Below, in pieces: positions 35,513 to 44,283 of a DNA stretch of 52,245 nt; position 1 is the stretch's first letter, and each line of letters begins with the position of its first letter. Both the position numbers and the translations under genes were made by a program. The DNA lies in NCBI RefSeq assembly GCF_016862975.1, contig NZ_BONZ01000042.1, positions 1 to 52,245 of the forward strand, given 5' to 3'. The stretch is from Rugosimonospora africana. GTDB lineage: Bacteria; Actinomycetota; Actinomycetes; Mycobacteriales; Micromonosporaceae. Under the pieces are notes generated by a model. It was not told where the DNA came from, searched no databases, and worked only from the letters and a program-made list of their open reading frames with translations.

Positions 35513-36229
35513 ATGTCGCGCGCCACACCGTCCAACCCGTCACGGCCCCGTGACCACCTGCACACCTTCATCGTCACTCTGCCGAGCGCCGTTGCCCCGT
35601 CGTTGCTCGCCGCGTTGGCCACCGCGCGACTACGCCGTGGTGGCTACCGCCCTCGCGGTCCGGTCCCGGTCTTCCCGACCAGCACTCGCCGTTCCGGTCG
35701 GCTCATCGACCGCTGGCGTGGCTACACCTCCGGCGGTCCGATCGGGCTGCTGGACCTCGACGGTATGCGACGTGCCGCGGTCATCGCCGCCACGCACACC
35801 TGGCATCGCTGGAGCTACGTCGTGGCCGGAACCCCGGCCGCCAAGCCGTTCTGGCACTTCGCAGACCGCTACGGCGGTGACCGTTACCCGCTGGCCCGGG
35901 CCCGCAGGGACTACCTGAGTCAGCCACGGATCAGTGCGATACGCGCGTTCAATGCCGCACCGTACAACCCCGGCCACCTGCCCGTCGACCACCTGGAGGC
36001 GCTGCAGGTCGGCCTGTCGACCTACGTCACCATCGCCGAACTGTCCGCGGTCGTTGGCGACGGGGTGGTCACCGCTGAGGGGTATTTCTTCGTCCCGGAA
36101 AGCGGCCGGGTGGAGGACCAGCTGACCTTCCTGCACCATGCCAACCGCTATCTGGCCGGCCTGCCCCGCGAGACCCCGATCGCCGCGATCGCTGTCGGCG
36201 ACAACCTGCGACCGGCCCGGAAGCGGTAG
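35513..36229 (+). CDS. Conserved-looking element protein of unknown function
   Basis: This 238-residue soluble protein is not recognised. ATG 35513 follows GGAAGGAG by four bases. Visible blocks are HLHTFIVTLPSAVAPSLLAA near the N-terminus, RHGLID-like RSGRLIDRWRGY, and an aromatic-rich middle (HTWHRWSYVVAGTPAAKPFW, HFADRYGGDRYPLARARRDY). No membrane segment, signal peptide or nucleotide-binding loop is seen. It stands alone, with about 230 bases before the next small gene. Confidence 0.6.
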   Translation: MSRATPSNPSRPRDHLHTFIVTLPSAVAPSLLAALATARLRRGGYRPRGPVPVFPTSTRRSGRLIDRWRGYTSGGPIGLLDLDGMRRAAVIAATHTWHRWSYVVAGTPAAKPFWHFADRYGGDRYPLARARRDYLSQPRISAIRAFNAAPYNPGHLPVDHLEALQVGLSTYVTIAELSAVVGDGVVTAEGYFFVPESGRVEDQLTFLHHANRYLAGLPRETPIAAIAVGDNLRPARKR

Positions 36230-36458
36230 TCCGCCGCGCCAGGTGGCACGGGCAACGGCGCATCCCCAGGGTGACAACCGGCGCGAACACACCGTTGCGC
36301 GGCTCCAGGGGCAGCGATTGCCGGCGTCGGTTAGCACTGCGCCCGGCTGCTGGCCGACGGCGGCATCGAATTGGCCCTCGTGGCGTGCTGCCACGCGCCG
36401 ATCGCTGGGACCGGCACCAGATCGTCCATGCCCCCATACGGAAAAGGAGATCCCCTCG

Positions 36459-36731
36459 ATGGCGTTCATGCACAATCTGCTCGAGCTCTCGCCGCGGCAC
36501 CTACCGCCGCAGCTGGTCGAAACGCTGACCGACCTGCCCGGCATGGATGCGCGGTGCACCGCGTTCGGCACCCTAATCGGGGTGCCCGCCGCGCCGGTGT
36601 CCCGGCTGGCGACCGGGCTACCCGAACAGTTGCTCGCGGTGCTGTCCTACGCCCGCGACCTGGACTGCGATTACCTGCTCGTCGACTCCGGTTTCGACAT
36701 CGACGAGAACCTGCCGGTCTGGGACACCTGA
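36459..36731 (+). CDS. Small acidic element protein of unknown function
   Basis: This 90-residue protein starts with ATG nine bases after AAGGAG. The N-terminal half contains HLPPQLVETLTDLPG; the C-terminal half is acidic and ends in DCDYLLVDSGFDIDENLPVW. The ending resembles short proteins common in actinobacterial mobile elements, but I cannot name a family. It lies 157 bases before the GGDEF gene. Confidence 0.55.
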   Translation: MAFMHNLLELSPRHLPPQLVETLTDLPGMDARCTAFGTLIGVPAAPVSRLATGLPEQLLAVLSYARDLDCDYLLVDSGFDIDENLPVWDT

Positions 36732-36888
36732 CCACGATGGGTCGGCTGCCTGCCTGCCCACATCCGAACCTGCTCGACCGCCGCGCCCGGTGCCGGCGGT
36801 CTTCGTGTTTGCCCAACCCGGAGGCGGGTCGCATCCGCCTGTCAGCCGCGGCCCGCCTCCGGCATCCCCTGAGATAGGAGTAAGCCCA

Positions 36889-38160
36889 GTGTCCATCTTC
36901 TCGTCCCGCGGCGACAGCCTCGTGCCACCGTGGTCGCTGCGACGCGCCCTGGCCACCGCCGGGCTCAGCGGCGCCCTGGTCGTCGTCGGCCTGTACCTGC
37001 ACACCCCGCCCCTTGTCCTGGCCGGTCCGGGCGTGTTCATGGCCGCCGTGATACACAACACTTCACGCATGCACCGGTGGCAGCAACAGATCTACGCGGT
37101 GGCGCTGCGCGAGGCGCATCGCGACCCGCTGACCGGTCTGCCGACCCGTCGGGCCATCGATCATCTGCTGGATGAGATCACCCGCACCGGTGGCCCGATC
37201 ACGGTGGCCCTGGCCGACATCGACGGCCTCCACACGGTCAACACCAACCTCGGCCACGCCGGTGGCGACCGGTACCTGACCGAGGTCGCCCGACGGCTGG
37301 CCTCAGCGGTTGCCGGTGCCGCCACCCTGGCCCGGATGGGCGGAGACGAGTTCGCTGTCGTCGCCGAGGGCACGGATGCCTCCGGGCTGGCCACGGCGTT
37401 GGGTGCCGCCCTGGCCGCCTCAGCCACCATCGCCGGAGCGCGGATCCAACCGCGGGCCAGCATCGGCGTCGCCACCTCGGGCAATGGCACCGCATGGCAT
37501 GCGCTCGCCTGCGCGGACGCCGCCATGTACACGGCGAAGGAGGCCGGCGGAAACCGCGTGCTGGTCTACGACCCCGACCGCGACGGGGTGCCCGCCCTCG
37601 ACGGCACCCGCCCGCCGGTCCGCCGCCGCGATGTCAACCCCACCCGCGGCACCGGTGCCGCCTGGGTTCCGACCGGACCCGGCGACCCGATTCCGGTCAT
37701 GGTCACCAGCGACGAACTGCGACTGCTGCACGAGGCGGTGACTGAGGCCCGGATGAGGGGGGACCAGCGCGCCACCCAGGCGCAGACCGCGGCCGACCAG
37801 CCGCCGGCGGCCCCTGCCGATGAACCGGCCGCGCCGAGGCTGATGGACATCCGATCCATGCTCGCCGGCCGGCGGGCCATGGCGGCCCGGTTGCGCGCCG
37901 ACGGCGACCGGTACGCGAGGCTCGCCGATCGGCTCACCCTCGTGCTGGCCACGGTCTCCGACGCCGACAGCGGCACGGGTATCCGACCCGTCGGGGTGGT
38001 GCTGCGCGGCATCGCGGCCGCGTTCACCGCCGACGAACTCGACGCACTGGTGGTCACTGCCGCGCAGGCGGTCTGCGCCGACCTGAATGTGCTCAGTGAC
38101 CGGCAGCGGCACCTGGCATACCGCGCCTACCGGTTGCTCTCCGACACCGACCGACACTAG
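36889..38160 (+). CDS. GGDEF diguanylate cyclase, membrane-associated
   Basis: This 423-residue protein has two hydrophobic segments at the N-terminus (TAGLSGALVVVGLYL and LVLAGPGVFMAAVI), then a GGDEF domain with HRDPLTGLPTRRAID, the metal-binding ADIDGLHTVN, GHAGGDRYL and the intact active site RMGGDEF (residues 149-155). It should therefore make c-di-GMP from GTP. The inhibitory I-site RxxD is absent (AGAA at that place), so product inhibition may be lost. After the cyclase a Pro/Ala linker leads to an alpha-helical C-terminal region of about 110 residues with no known domain. GTG 36889 follows AGGAG. It is an unusual cargo for a conjugative element and may modulate the host envelope or transfer. 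Confidence 0.85.
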   Translation: MSIFSSRGDSLVPPWSLRRALATAGLSGALVVVGLYLHTPPLVLAGPGVFMAAVIHNTSRMHRWQQQIYAVALREAHRDPLTGLPTRRAIDHLLDEITRTGGPITVALADIDGLHTVNTNLGHAGGDRYLTEVARRLASAVAGAATLARMGGDEFAVVAEGTDASGLATALGAALAASATIAGARIQPRASIGVATSGNGTAWHALACADAAMYTAKEAGGNRVLVYDPDRDGVPALDGTRPPVRRRDVNPTRGTGAAWVPTGPGDPIPVMVTSDELRLLHEAVTEARMRGDQRATQAQTAADQPPAAPADEPAAPRLMDIRSMLAGRRAMAARLRADGDRYARLADRLTLVLATVSDADSGTGIRPVGVVLRGIAAAFTADELDALVVTAAQAVCADLNVLSDRQRHLAYRAYRLLSDTDRH

Positions 38161-38312
38161 CCACTGGGCGGTGTGCCCACCGCGTGATTCGCCCGCCTGA
38201 CCCATCGGGCAAGCCCCACCGTCACCCGTTCCCGTCAAGCGGCCAGTGGCCGGTGGTGGTCGGCGTCGCCGCCGATGGCCGCAGGGTGCGCCGGCCGCGG
38301 AAAGCGAGCAGC

Positions 38313-39218
38313 ATGACCAGCCACAGCCCGTTACCGCCCACGCTGGCCGCGTGGGCCCGAAACCAGGCGCGCACCAACCATCGTTATGTCAGCGGCCGTA
38401 CGCTCTGGACCGCGGCGGACGCCGCCCATCCCGGGCTGCTGCCGCCCGACCCGCAGCGACTGAGTCAGCACTGGCCGATTCACCGGCAGTTGCTGGGCGC
38501 CTACGTCGCGGGCCTGCCCCGGATCGAGGTCGGTGACCTGGTCACAGTCACTCGTCACGACATGGACGAGCCGCGCCGGGCCACGCTCACTGCCATTGAC
38601 GACGCGCTGCTGGTCCGAGTGGCCTTCGACGGCGACGACGGGCCTGGTACCGACGTTGCCCGCATCGCCGTGGACGCGGTGCCGGTCATCTACTACACCG
38701 CGACGATCACGACGTTCGACGGATCTGACATGGACGCGTACGGCCAGCCCCGCGAGCCCGGCCACGGCTACCGCGCGCAGTTCGGCTGGTGGGATCCGGT
38801 CCACCGCTATTGGCAGGTTCACGAGCAGCGCCAAAGCGTCACCCCGGACGTCTGCCCCGAGGGGGCGGACCCGGTCAGCTGGCTCGCCGACCGGCTCACC
38901 GCCCGGCTGGGCAGACTGGCAAGCTACGACGGCGACACGTTTCGCGGCGCACGCGAGGCGGTCTTCCCAGGCCGGTTGACCGGGATCGCGGCCCGGCAGC
39001 CCGACGCGGTACCGGGCGCGGGCATCCGGCTGGAGGACGCGGCGGCCGCCGGGCAGCTGCACCGGCCGACAGCCGGGCAGCGCACACTGACGGCGGCCGG
39101 CCACCCCCGTGGTCTGCGCGACGGGGACGTGCTCGCCGCTGCCGTCCACCTCGGGCTGCTGTCCGCTGTGCCGTCACCGACCGGTGCGCCGACCGGCCAG
39201 GACTCGAGGCAGACCTGA
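38313..39218 (+). CDS. Unknown element protein
   Basis: This 301-residue soluble protein is not recognised. The N-terminus (LAAWARNQARTNHRYVSGRT) is basic. The middle has a beta-rich section, EVGDLVTVTRHDMDEPRRA and LLVRVAFDGDDGPGTDVARI, that could be an SH3- or Tudor-like barrel by pattern only, followed by TFDGSDMDAYGQPREPGHGY and FGWWDPVHRYWQVHE. ATG 38313 has a weak GCGAG upstream. It is 152 bases after the GGDEF gene and may share a transcript with it. Confidence 0.6.
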   Translation: MTSHSPLPPTLAAWARNQARTNHRYVSGRTLWTAADAAHPGLLPPDPQRLSQHWPIHRQLLGAYVAGLPRIEVGDLVTVTRHDMDEPRRATLTAIDDALLVRVAFDGDDGPGTDVARIAVDAVPVIYYTATITTFDGSDMDAYGQPREPGHGYRAQFGWWDPVHRYWQVHEQRQSVTPDVCPEGADPVSWLADRLTARLGRLASYDGDTFRGAREAVFPGRLTGIAARQPDAVPGAGIRLEDAAAAGQLHRPTAGQRTLTAAGHPRGLRDGDVLAAAVHLGLLSAVPSPTGAPTGQDSRQT

Positions 39219-39527
39219 GCAGCCGGGCGCGCGAACGCGCCTCCGCCTGCTCGCAGGCCGAACACGACCCGCTTGCTGGTGCGGCCGGCGCACGCACCGG
39301 GCCACCGGTGACCCCATGGAGCCGGCCCACCCGTCCGCACGACACGCGGCTGCGACATCTGATCAGCAGCACCGAGGTTCGAATCGCCGATTCGACAAGC
39401 ACAGCTTGAGTAGCACACCAGCGTCCTGACGGGCGCTGTTGGCCGTTGCCCGGCCGCACGCGTACACGCGAATCCGGGTGCGGCCGCGAGGGCTCGTGCC
39501 CGGGTTGCCTACCGAAGGGAACCTGTC
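39219..39527. other. Gap before the monooxygenase gene
   Basis: About 310 bases without a supported gene. A T-loop-like GGTTCGAATC occurs at 39377, but no cloverleaf can be folded around it. Another element promoter may lie here. Confidence 0.4.
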
Positions 39528-40706
39528 ATGAGCCACACCGCACCGTCCGATCCCGCCGCCGCTGCGACCGGCACCCCGCCACCATCGGCCGTGAGCCGGC
39601 CGCGGGTGGCGATCGTCGGGGGATCGGTGACCGGACCGGCAGCCGCACTGCTGCTGTTGCACGCCGGCTTCGACGTGTCCGTCTACGAAGCGGCCGGCGA
39701 CAGCGCGCCCCAGGGTGGGGGACTGATCGGGCTGGAGCACGCGTCGCTGGACGTGCTCGACCAGTTGGGCATCGAGCAGTCCGAGTTCGTCAAGTACGAC
39801 TCGGAGGTGGTCGCGCACATAGCCGTGCGTGAGCGCCGCCCGGCTCGGGCCCGCCGCCACCGGTATGCCGGGCGCAACACCACCTGGCCGCTGCTGCACG
39901 CCGCCCTTGCCCGCAGGCTTCCCGCCGGGGTCCTGCACACCGGTGCCACGGTCACAGGCCTGTCCGACTACCACGGACAGCCGCTGCTGCACTTCGCCGA
40001 CGGGCAAAGGCGCCCGGTCGACTTGGTGGTCTTCGCCGACGGCCGCGCCTCCGTCGGCCGCCAGTTGCTGGACGGCGGGCGCCGGCTGCGGTATGCCGGC
40101 TACGTCGCCCACCGCGGGCAGGTCGCGGGACCCGTGTCGGGGCTGCGCGACTTCCTGCGCTTCCAACCCGTTCCGGAGGCCGGGGTGCAGTTGACCGTCG
40201 CGCCGATCCCCGGCGGCGCCGACTGGACGTTCTACCTGGGCGCCACCGCCGCCCAGTACACCCGCTGGTTCGGGGCCCCACCCACCCGGCGGCTGTTCGC
40301 CCTGCCGCACCACGTCGGAGCTGCGGCCCGGGCCCGAGTCGACGAGGCCGCCCGACGCTACCTGCCCGAGCCGCAGGCCACCCTGGTGGCGGGCACCACG
40401 GACCGGATGGCCGCGCCGGTGATGGATATCGACCCGCCGACCCGGATGGTCTGGCCCCTGCGCGGCGGGCACGCGGTGCTGCTGGGCGACGCGCTGGCCC
40501 CGGTTCGCCCCCACACCGCCCGCGGCGCCAACAACGGCATCGAGCAGGCCGCGGGCCTTGTCGCCGCGCTGACCCAGCACCGCAAGTACGGCGCCGACCT
40601 GGCCACCGCGCTGGAGGGCTGGCAACGCCGCCACCTGCCGGCCGCGCTGGCTGCGGTGGCCGCCGGCCCTGTGCTCGGCCGCCACATCGGCTTCGCCGAC
40701 GCATAG
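39528..40706 (+). CDS. FAD-dependent aromatic monooxygenase
   Basis: This 392-residue flavoprotein is of the PHBH/UbiH type, which hydroxylates an aromatic or heteroaromatic ring using NADPH and oxygen. The Rossmann motif reads VAIVGGSVTGPAAALLLLHA with YEAAG after it; the GGSVTG form resembles 2,6-dihydroxypyridine hydroxylase relatives. The second FAD motif is VDLVVFADGRASVGR, and the third is HAVLLGDALAPVRPHTARGA. ATG 39528 follows CGAAGGGAA. It stands alone inside the element's accessory block, with no partner reductase, and looks like cargo conferring a catabolic or resistance trait. The substrate is unknown. Confidence 0.82.
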   Translation: MSHTAPSDPAAAATGTPPPSAVSRPRVAIVGGSVTGPAAALLLLHAGFDVSVYEAAGDSAPQGGGLIGLEHASLDVLDQLGIEQSEFVKYDSEVVAHIAVRERRPARARRHRYAGRNTTWPLLHAALARRLPAGVLHTGATVTGLSDYHGQPLLHFADGQRRPVDLVVFADGRASVGRQLLDGGRRLRYAGYVAHRGQVAGPVSGLRDFLRFQPVPEAGVQLTVAPIPGGADWTFYLGATAAQYTRWFGAPPTRRLFALPHHVGAAARARVDEAARRYLPEPQATLVAGTTDRMAAPVMDIDPPTRMVWPLRGGHAVLLGDALAPVRPHTARGANNGIEQAAGLVAALTQHRKYGADLATALEGWQRRHLPAALAAVAAGPVLGRHIGFADA

Positions 40707-41033
40707 CAGGCACGCTCACCGACTGGGCGTCGATCCGCGGGCAGTTGGGGCCCGGCCGCGAGGACGCCAGCGGGTATGTCGTCGGCCTGATGGCCACCCG
40801 GGGGCGGATGCGCCCGCCTATCGGAGCGTGACAGCTGTCGCGCCCGTTGCGGCCGATCGGCAAGCACGGCATCACCACCGGCCCGATTCCCCACGGGGAG
40901 TGCGCCGGTGACCCGATAACCCGACCTGTCACCACGCCCGCGTCGCATCGCCTCGCGAGCGGTGGTCACCACACCGCAGATTCCCGGGCGTGGTGACCGC
41001 CCGGGGCTGCATCCTCAGACTGGAGTAGCACCG
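40707..41033. other. Gap between monooxygenase and DUF932 genes
   Basis: About 330 bases with no convincing gene; short frames lack ribosome sites. No strong hairpin or repeat was seen. Confidence 0.4.
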
Positions 41034-42251
41034 ATGACCGACACACCGCGCGTGGAAGATCGCAACGCGCAGTTCACCGCGCAGCGCCGCGAGCAGCTGC
41101 GCTCGGCCGCCGACCGGCGCGCCGACATCCAGGCCCGCATCGACGCCGGCAGGCTGGTACCGATCGGCGGCGGCCGCTACCGCGTCGATGACCCGGGCAA
41201 CTGGGACAACGGCGAGGTCTGGGTCCTGACCGAGGGGGAAGTGCTTCCCCAGCATGGCCTGGACACCAGCACGGGGCGCGCCGCCCTCTACACCCGGGTG
41301 CCGGCCTGGCACGAACTGGGCACCGTGGTCCCGGAAGGCGAAAGCGACATCGACCGGGTGCTGCAGCTCGGCGGCATCGACTTCGAGGTGGCCCGCCGCC
41401 CGGTGCTCTACCAGAACACCCTGGCCGGTGCGACCAACGTGCTGGCCGACCAGTTCGTCACTGTCCGGCAGGACACCGGCGCCGGGCTGGGTGTGGTCGG
41501 CGCCCGCTACGAGGTGTTCCAGAACCGGGACATCTTCGAGTTCCTGCAGGACCTGGTCGCCAACCACGACGTGGTGTGGGAGTCGGCCGGGGCGCTGCGC
41601 GAGGGCCGGCGGGTGTTCGTCTGCCTGCGCCTGCCGCAGACCGTGGTCATCGACGCGGCCGGCATCAACGACCAGATCGTGCCGTATGTCGCCGCGGTCA
41701 ACAGCCACGACGGGTCCAGCCAGGCCCAGGTGGTCCTCACCCCGTGGCGCATCGAGTGCGGCAACACCGAGCGGTTCGCCCTGCGGGATGCGGCCGCCCG
41801 CTGGGGGGTGCGGCACACCCGCAACGCCCTTGACCGCATCGCCGAGGCCCGGCGCACCCTGGGCCTGTCGGTGCGCTACTTCCAGACCTTCGCCGCCGAG
41901 CAGGAACTGCTGGCGCGCACCGAGGTGAGCATCGCGGCCTTCCATCAGCTGGTCGAGCAGTTGTGGCCGGCGCCGCAACCGGGCGCCTCCGAGCGCACCC
42001 GCATCAACCACCGCACCCGCCTGGAGACGCTGGACCGGTTGTACGCGAGCAACACCGTCCGGCTGGGGCGCAGCGCCTACGCGGCCGAACGGGCGATCAC
42101 CGAGTACGCGGACTGGAAATCGCCGATCCGCCCGACCGGGTCGCTGCGCGGGCGCAACCTCGCCGCGCGGGCCACCGCGGTGATGGAGGGCAGCAACGAC
42201 GAGGTCAAGAGCCGGGCGCACCGGCAGCTGCTGAGCCTGACCCGCCGGTAG
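41034..42251 (+). CDS. DUF932 (phage/plasmid-like) protein
   Basis: This 405-residue soluble protein is of the DUF932/TIGR03299 type found on phages, plasmids and conjugative elements. Family blocks are PAWHELGTVV, VLADQFVTVRQDTGAGLGVV, YEVFQNRDIFEFLQDLV, the acidic AALREGRRVFVCLRLP-like strand and VLTPWRIECGNTERFALRDA. The function is unknown; roles in DNA metabolism or anti-defence have been suggested for such genes but nothing here proves them. ATG 41034 follows GGAG by eight bases. A strong hairpin at 42305 follows the gene. Confidence 0.82.
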   Translation: MTDTPRVEDRNAQFTAQRREQLRSAADRRADIQARIDAGRLVPIGGGRYRVDDPGNWDNGEVWVLTEGEVLPQHGLDTSTGRAALYTRVPAWHELGTVVPEGESDIDRVLQLGGIDFEVARRPVLYQNTLAGATNVLADQFVTVRQDTGAGLGVVGARYEVFQNRDIFEFLQDLVANHDVVWESAGALREGRRVFVCLRLPQTVVIDAAGINDQIVPYVAAVNSHDGSSQAQVVLTPWRIECGNTERFALRDAAARWGVRHTRNALDRIAEARRTLGLSVRYFQTFAAEQELLARTEVSIAAFHQLVEQLWPAPQPGASERTRINHRTRLETLDRLYASNTVRLGRSAYAAERAITEYADWKSPIRPTGSLRGRNLAARATAVMEGSNDEVKSRAHRQLLSLTRR

Positions 42252-42304
42252 CCCCTCACACGTGCGGCGCCGGTGCGCCGGACGACTCGAAAGACCCCCG
42301 CCCG

Positions 42305-42333
42305 GGGCGGTGCTCCACAGTGGAGCACCGCCC
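42305..42333. terminator. Perfect 13-bp hairpin after DUF932
   Basis: GGGCGGTGCTCCA pairs perfectly with TGGAGCACCGCCC around the loop CAG. It lies 54 bases after the DUF932 stop and 88 bases before the next start, so termination is likely. No T-run is present. Confidence 0.65.
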
Positions 42334-42420
42334 GGGCCGGGTGCTCACCCCACCGCGCGCCCGGCCGGCACCAGGCCGGCCAGGCGCTGCGCGGCGCATG
42401 TTGCTCGAAGGAGGAAATCC

Positions 42421-42615
42421 ATGTACTGGACCGTGATCGGGGTCTGGCACGAGGACCGGCCCGTCGTCGTCGGGGTCGTGCCGGGCCGCTACGAGGTCTA
42501 TGGAGGCGACGAGGAGGTCTTCCCCGACGGGCTGTGGTACCTCCACATCTCCGCCGCCGACATCCGCGAGGCCGAAATGCTGGCCAAGGCCGAAATCATC
42601 GCCAACGGCCTCTGA
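42421..42615 (+). CDS. Small element protein of unknown function
   Basis: This 64-residue protein has a strong ribosome site (AAGGAGG seven bases before ATG). The sequence MYWTVIGVWHEDRPVVVGVV, then the acidic YEVYGGDEEVFPDGLWY, looks like a compact alpha/beta fold. Similar short proteins are common near DUF932 genes in actinobacterial elements, but no family name can be given. Its placement between DUF932 and DUF4192 suggests a shared function. Confidence 0.6.
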   Translation: MYWTVIGVWHEDRPVVVGVVPGRYEVYGGDEEVFPDGLWYLHISAADIREAEMLAKAEIIANGL

Positions 42616-42787
42616 CGCTGTCGTCACCACCGCGCCCACCGGCCCCGTGCGGGGCCGGCGGGCAACCACCCATTTGACATCCGCCACCCGCCCGAGCCAA
42701 TCGGTCGCACCTCACCGACCCGGCGCGGGCGGTGAGGTGGCGTCCGGTTGCCCGTGACCGATGGCACGCCACCGAAGGGGAACAACT

Positions 42788-43831
42788 ATGGAGTCCAACC
42801 AACGACCGGTCATCCGCATCCGCGACACCGACGACCTGCTGGCCGTGGTGCCGTTCCTGCTGGGATTTCACCCCGGGGCGGACCTGATCCTTCTGGCCGT
42901 CGACACGAGCGGCGCTATCGTGCTGGCCGCCCGACTGGATCTGCCTGCCACCGATGGCCCAGCCCAGCCGCTTGCCGCCGGGCTGAACATGGTGATCACC
43001 AAGATCAAGGACCGGTTCGAGGTGTCCGTTGCTCTGGTCGGCTACGGCGAGCCCGAGCAGGTCGCGCCGGCGGTGGCCGTCGCACGCGACGCGCTTGGCC
43101 AGGCCGGCATCGCGGTTCGCGAGGCGCTGCGGGTGCGCCGCGGCCGGTTCTGGCGGCTGGACTGCGACCGGCCCGAGGCGTCCTGCCCGGCCGAGGGGGT
43201 GGCCTTCGAACCGTCGACCAGTCCGGTGACCGCGGCGGCGATCTACGCCGGCCTTGCCGTCCTATCCGGCCGCGACGCGCTGGCCCAGATGCTGGCGCCG
43301 GTGACCGGGCCTGCGGCCGAGGCCATGGCCGAGGCGAGCGCCACCGCCCGGCTGTTCCTGGTCGACCTGGCCGAAGCCACCGCACGCGAAGCGGCCGGGG
43401 CCGGCCTCAGCGACCAGGCGCGACGCGAGCGGCTGACCCGGGCCATCACAGACGCGGCCGACGACGAGCTTCGCCACGCCCAACACCGCTATCGGGCCGG
43501 GCAGGCCGTCGAGGACACGCACGCGGCGCGGCTGGGCGTGCTGCTGGCGCTGCCCGCCGTACGGGATGCCGCGGCGCGCAGCACCGGCCGGCAGGAATGG
43601 CAGATCCAGATGTACAGCGACCTGGTCCGCCGGGCCGACCCCGATTTCGTGGCAGCTCCCGCCACCCTGCTAGCCCTGTGCGCACTGCAGGCCGGCAACG
43701 GCGCCCTGGCCAGCATCGCCGTGGACCGGGCGCTTGAGGCCGAACCCGACAACCGGTTCGCGCAGCTTCTCGCGCAGGCGGTCGCGGTCGGAATCGACCC
43801 CGACACTGTCGCTACGCTGCTGACCTACTGA
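42788..43831 (+). CDS. DUF4192 protein
   Basis: This 347-residue soluble protein is of the actinobacterial DUF4192 family, function unknown. The N-terminus is diagnostic: IRIRDTDDLLAVVPFLLGFH, then PGADLILLAVD. Later blocks include VALVGYGEPEQVAPAVAVA, DALRVRRGRFWRLDC-like RVRRGRFWRLDC, and a C-terminal repeat-like region ending in LALCALQAGNGALASIAVDR and AEPDNRFAQLLAQAV. ATG 42788 follows GAAGGGGAA. The protein is complete. Confidence 0.85.
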   Translation: MESNQRPVIRIRDTDDLLAVVPFLLGFHPGADLILLAVDTSGAIVLAARLDLPATDGPAQPLAAGLNMVITKIKDRFEVSVALVGYGEPEQVAPAVAVARDALGQAGIAVREALRVRRGRFWRLDCDRPEASCPAEGVAFEPSTSPVTAAAIYAGLAVLSGRDALAQMLAPVTGPAAEAMAEASATARLFLVDLAEATAREAAGAGLSDQARRERLTRAITDAADDELRHAQHRYRAGQAVEDTHAARLGVLLALPAVRDAAARSTGRQEWQIQMYSDLVRRADPDFVAAPATLLALCALQAGNGALASIAVDRALEAEPDNRFAQLLAQAVAVGIDPDTVATLLTY

Positions 43832-44283
43832 CGGCAAGACATCGTCCGGGCGGGTAGCAGGGCACTGCTGCCCGCCCGCGAATCGAATTGCCGCCGGGTG
43901 CAAGCATCCGGCCGCAGGTCAGCCAGCCGATGACCGGCATCGGTCGAGGTTCACGTCGCCGCCAATGCGCGAGGGTATGCCGATCCGAAGCGAAACCCGA
44001 CGACGTGGGTATCGCTGGGAAACCGGGGCCGCCATCGCAATCCTTGAAAGCTCATCGACGTCTGCCGTCGTCGCTCTGCCATGCCGCACGAGGTGTGCCG
44101 CTCTCGTCGTTGTTGAGTGTCTGCTTGGCCGTCACCGGGTCCGCCGCACCGTCTTTCCTTCCATCCCTTGTACCTGGGCGCACACCGCGCCCTTTCTGCG
44201 TTTCTGGAGGCTTACGTGCTCGAACAACACCGCCGGCCCGGGACATCCTGGCGCCAGCGACCATCGCGTGTCGAGGTGGCCTG
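43832..44283. other. Non-coding gap before the peptidoglycan hydrolase gene
   Basis: The hydrolase frame is open upstream to 43888, but that stretch has no hydrophobic start, no ribosome site and random composition. No repeats or strong hairpins were noticed. Confidence 0.4.

Noticed and set aside
39370-39400. T-loop-like GGTTCGAATC suggesting a tRNA or attachment site
   Set aside because: No acceptor, D or anticodon arms can be paired around it.
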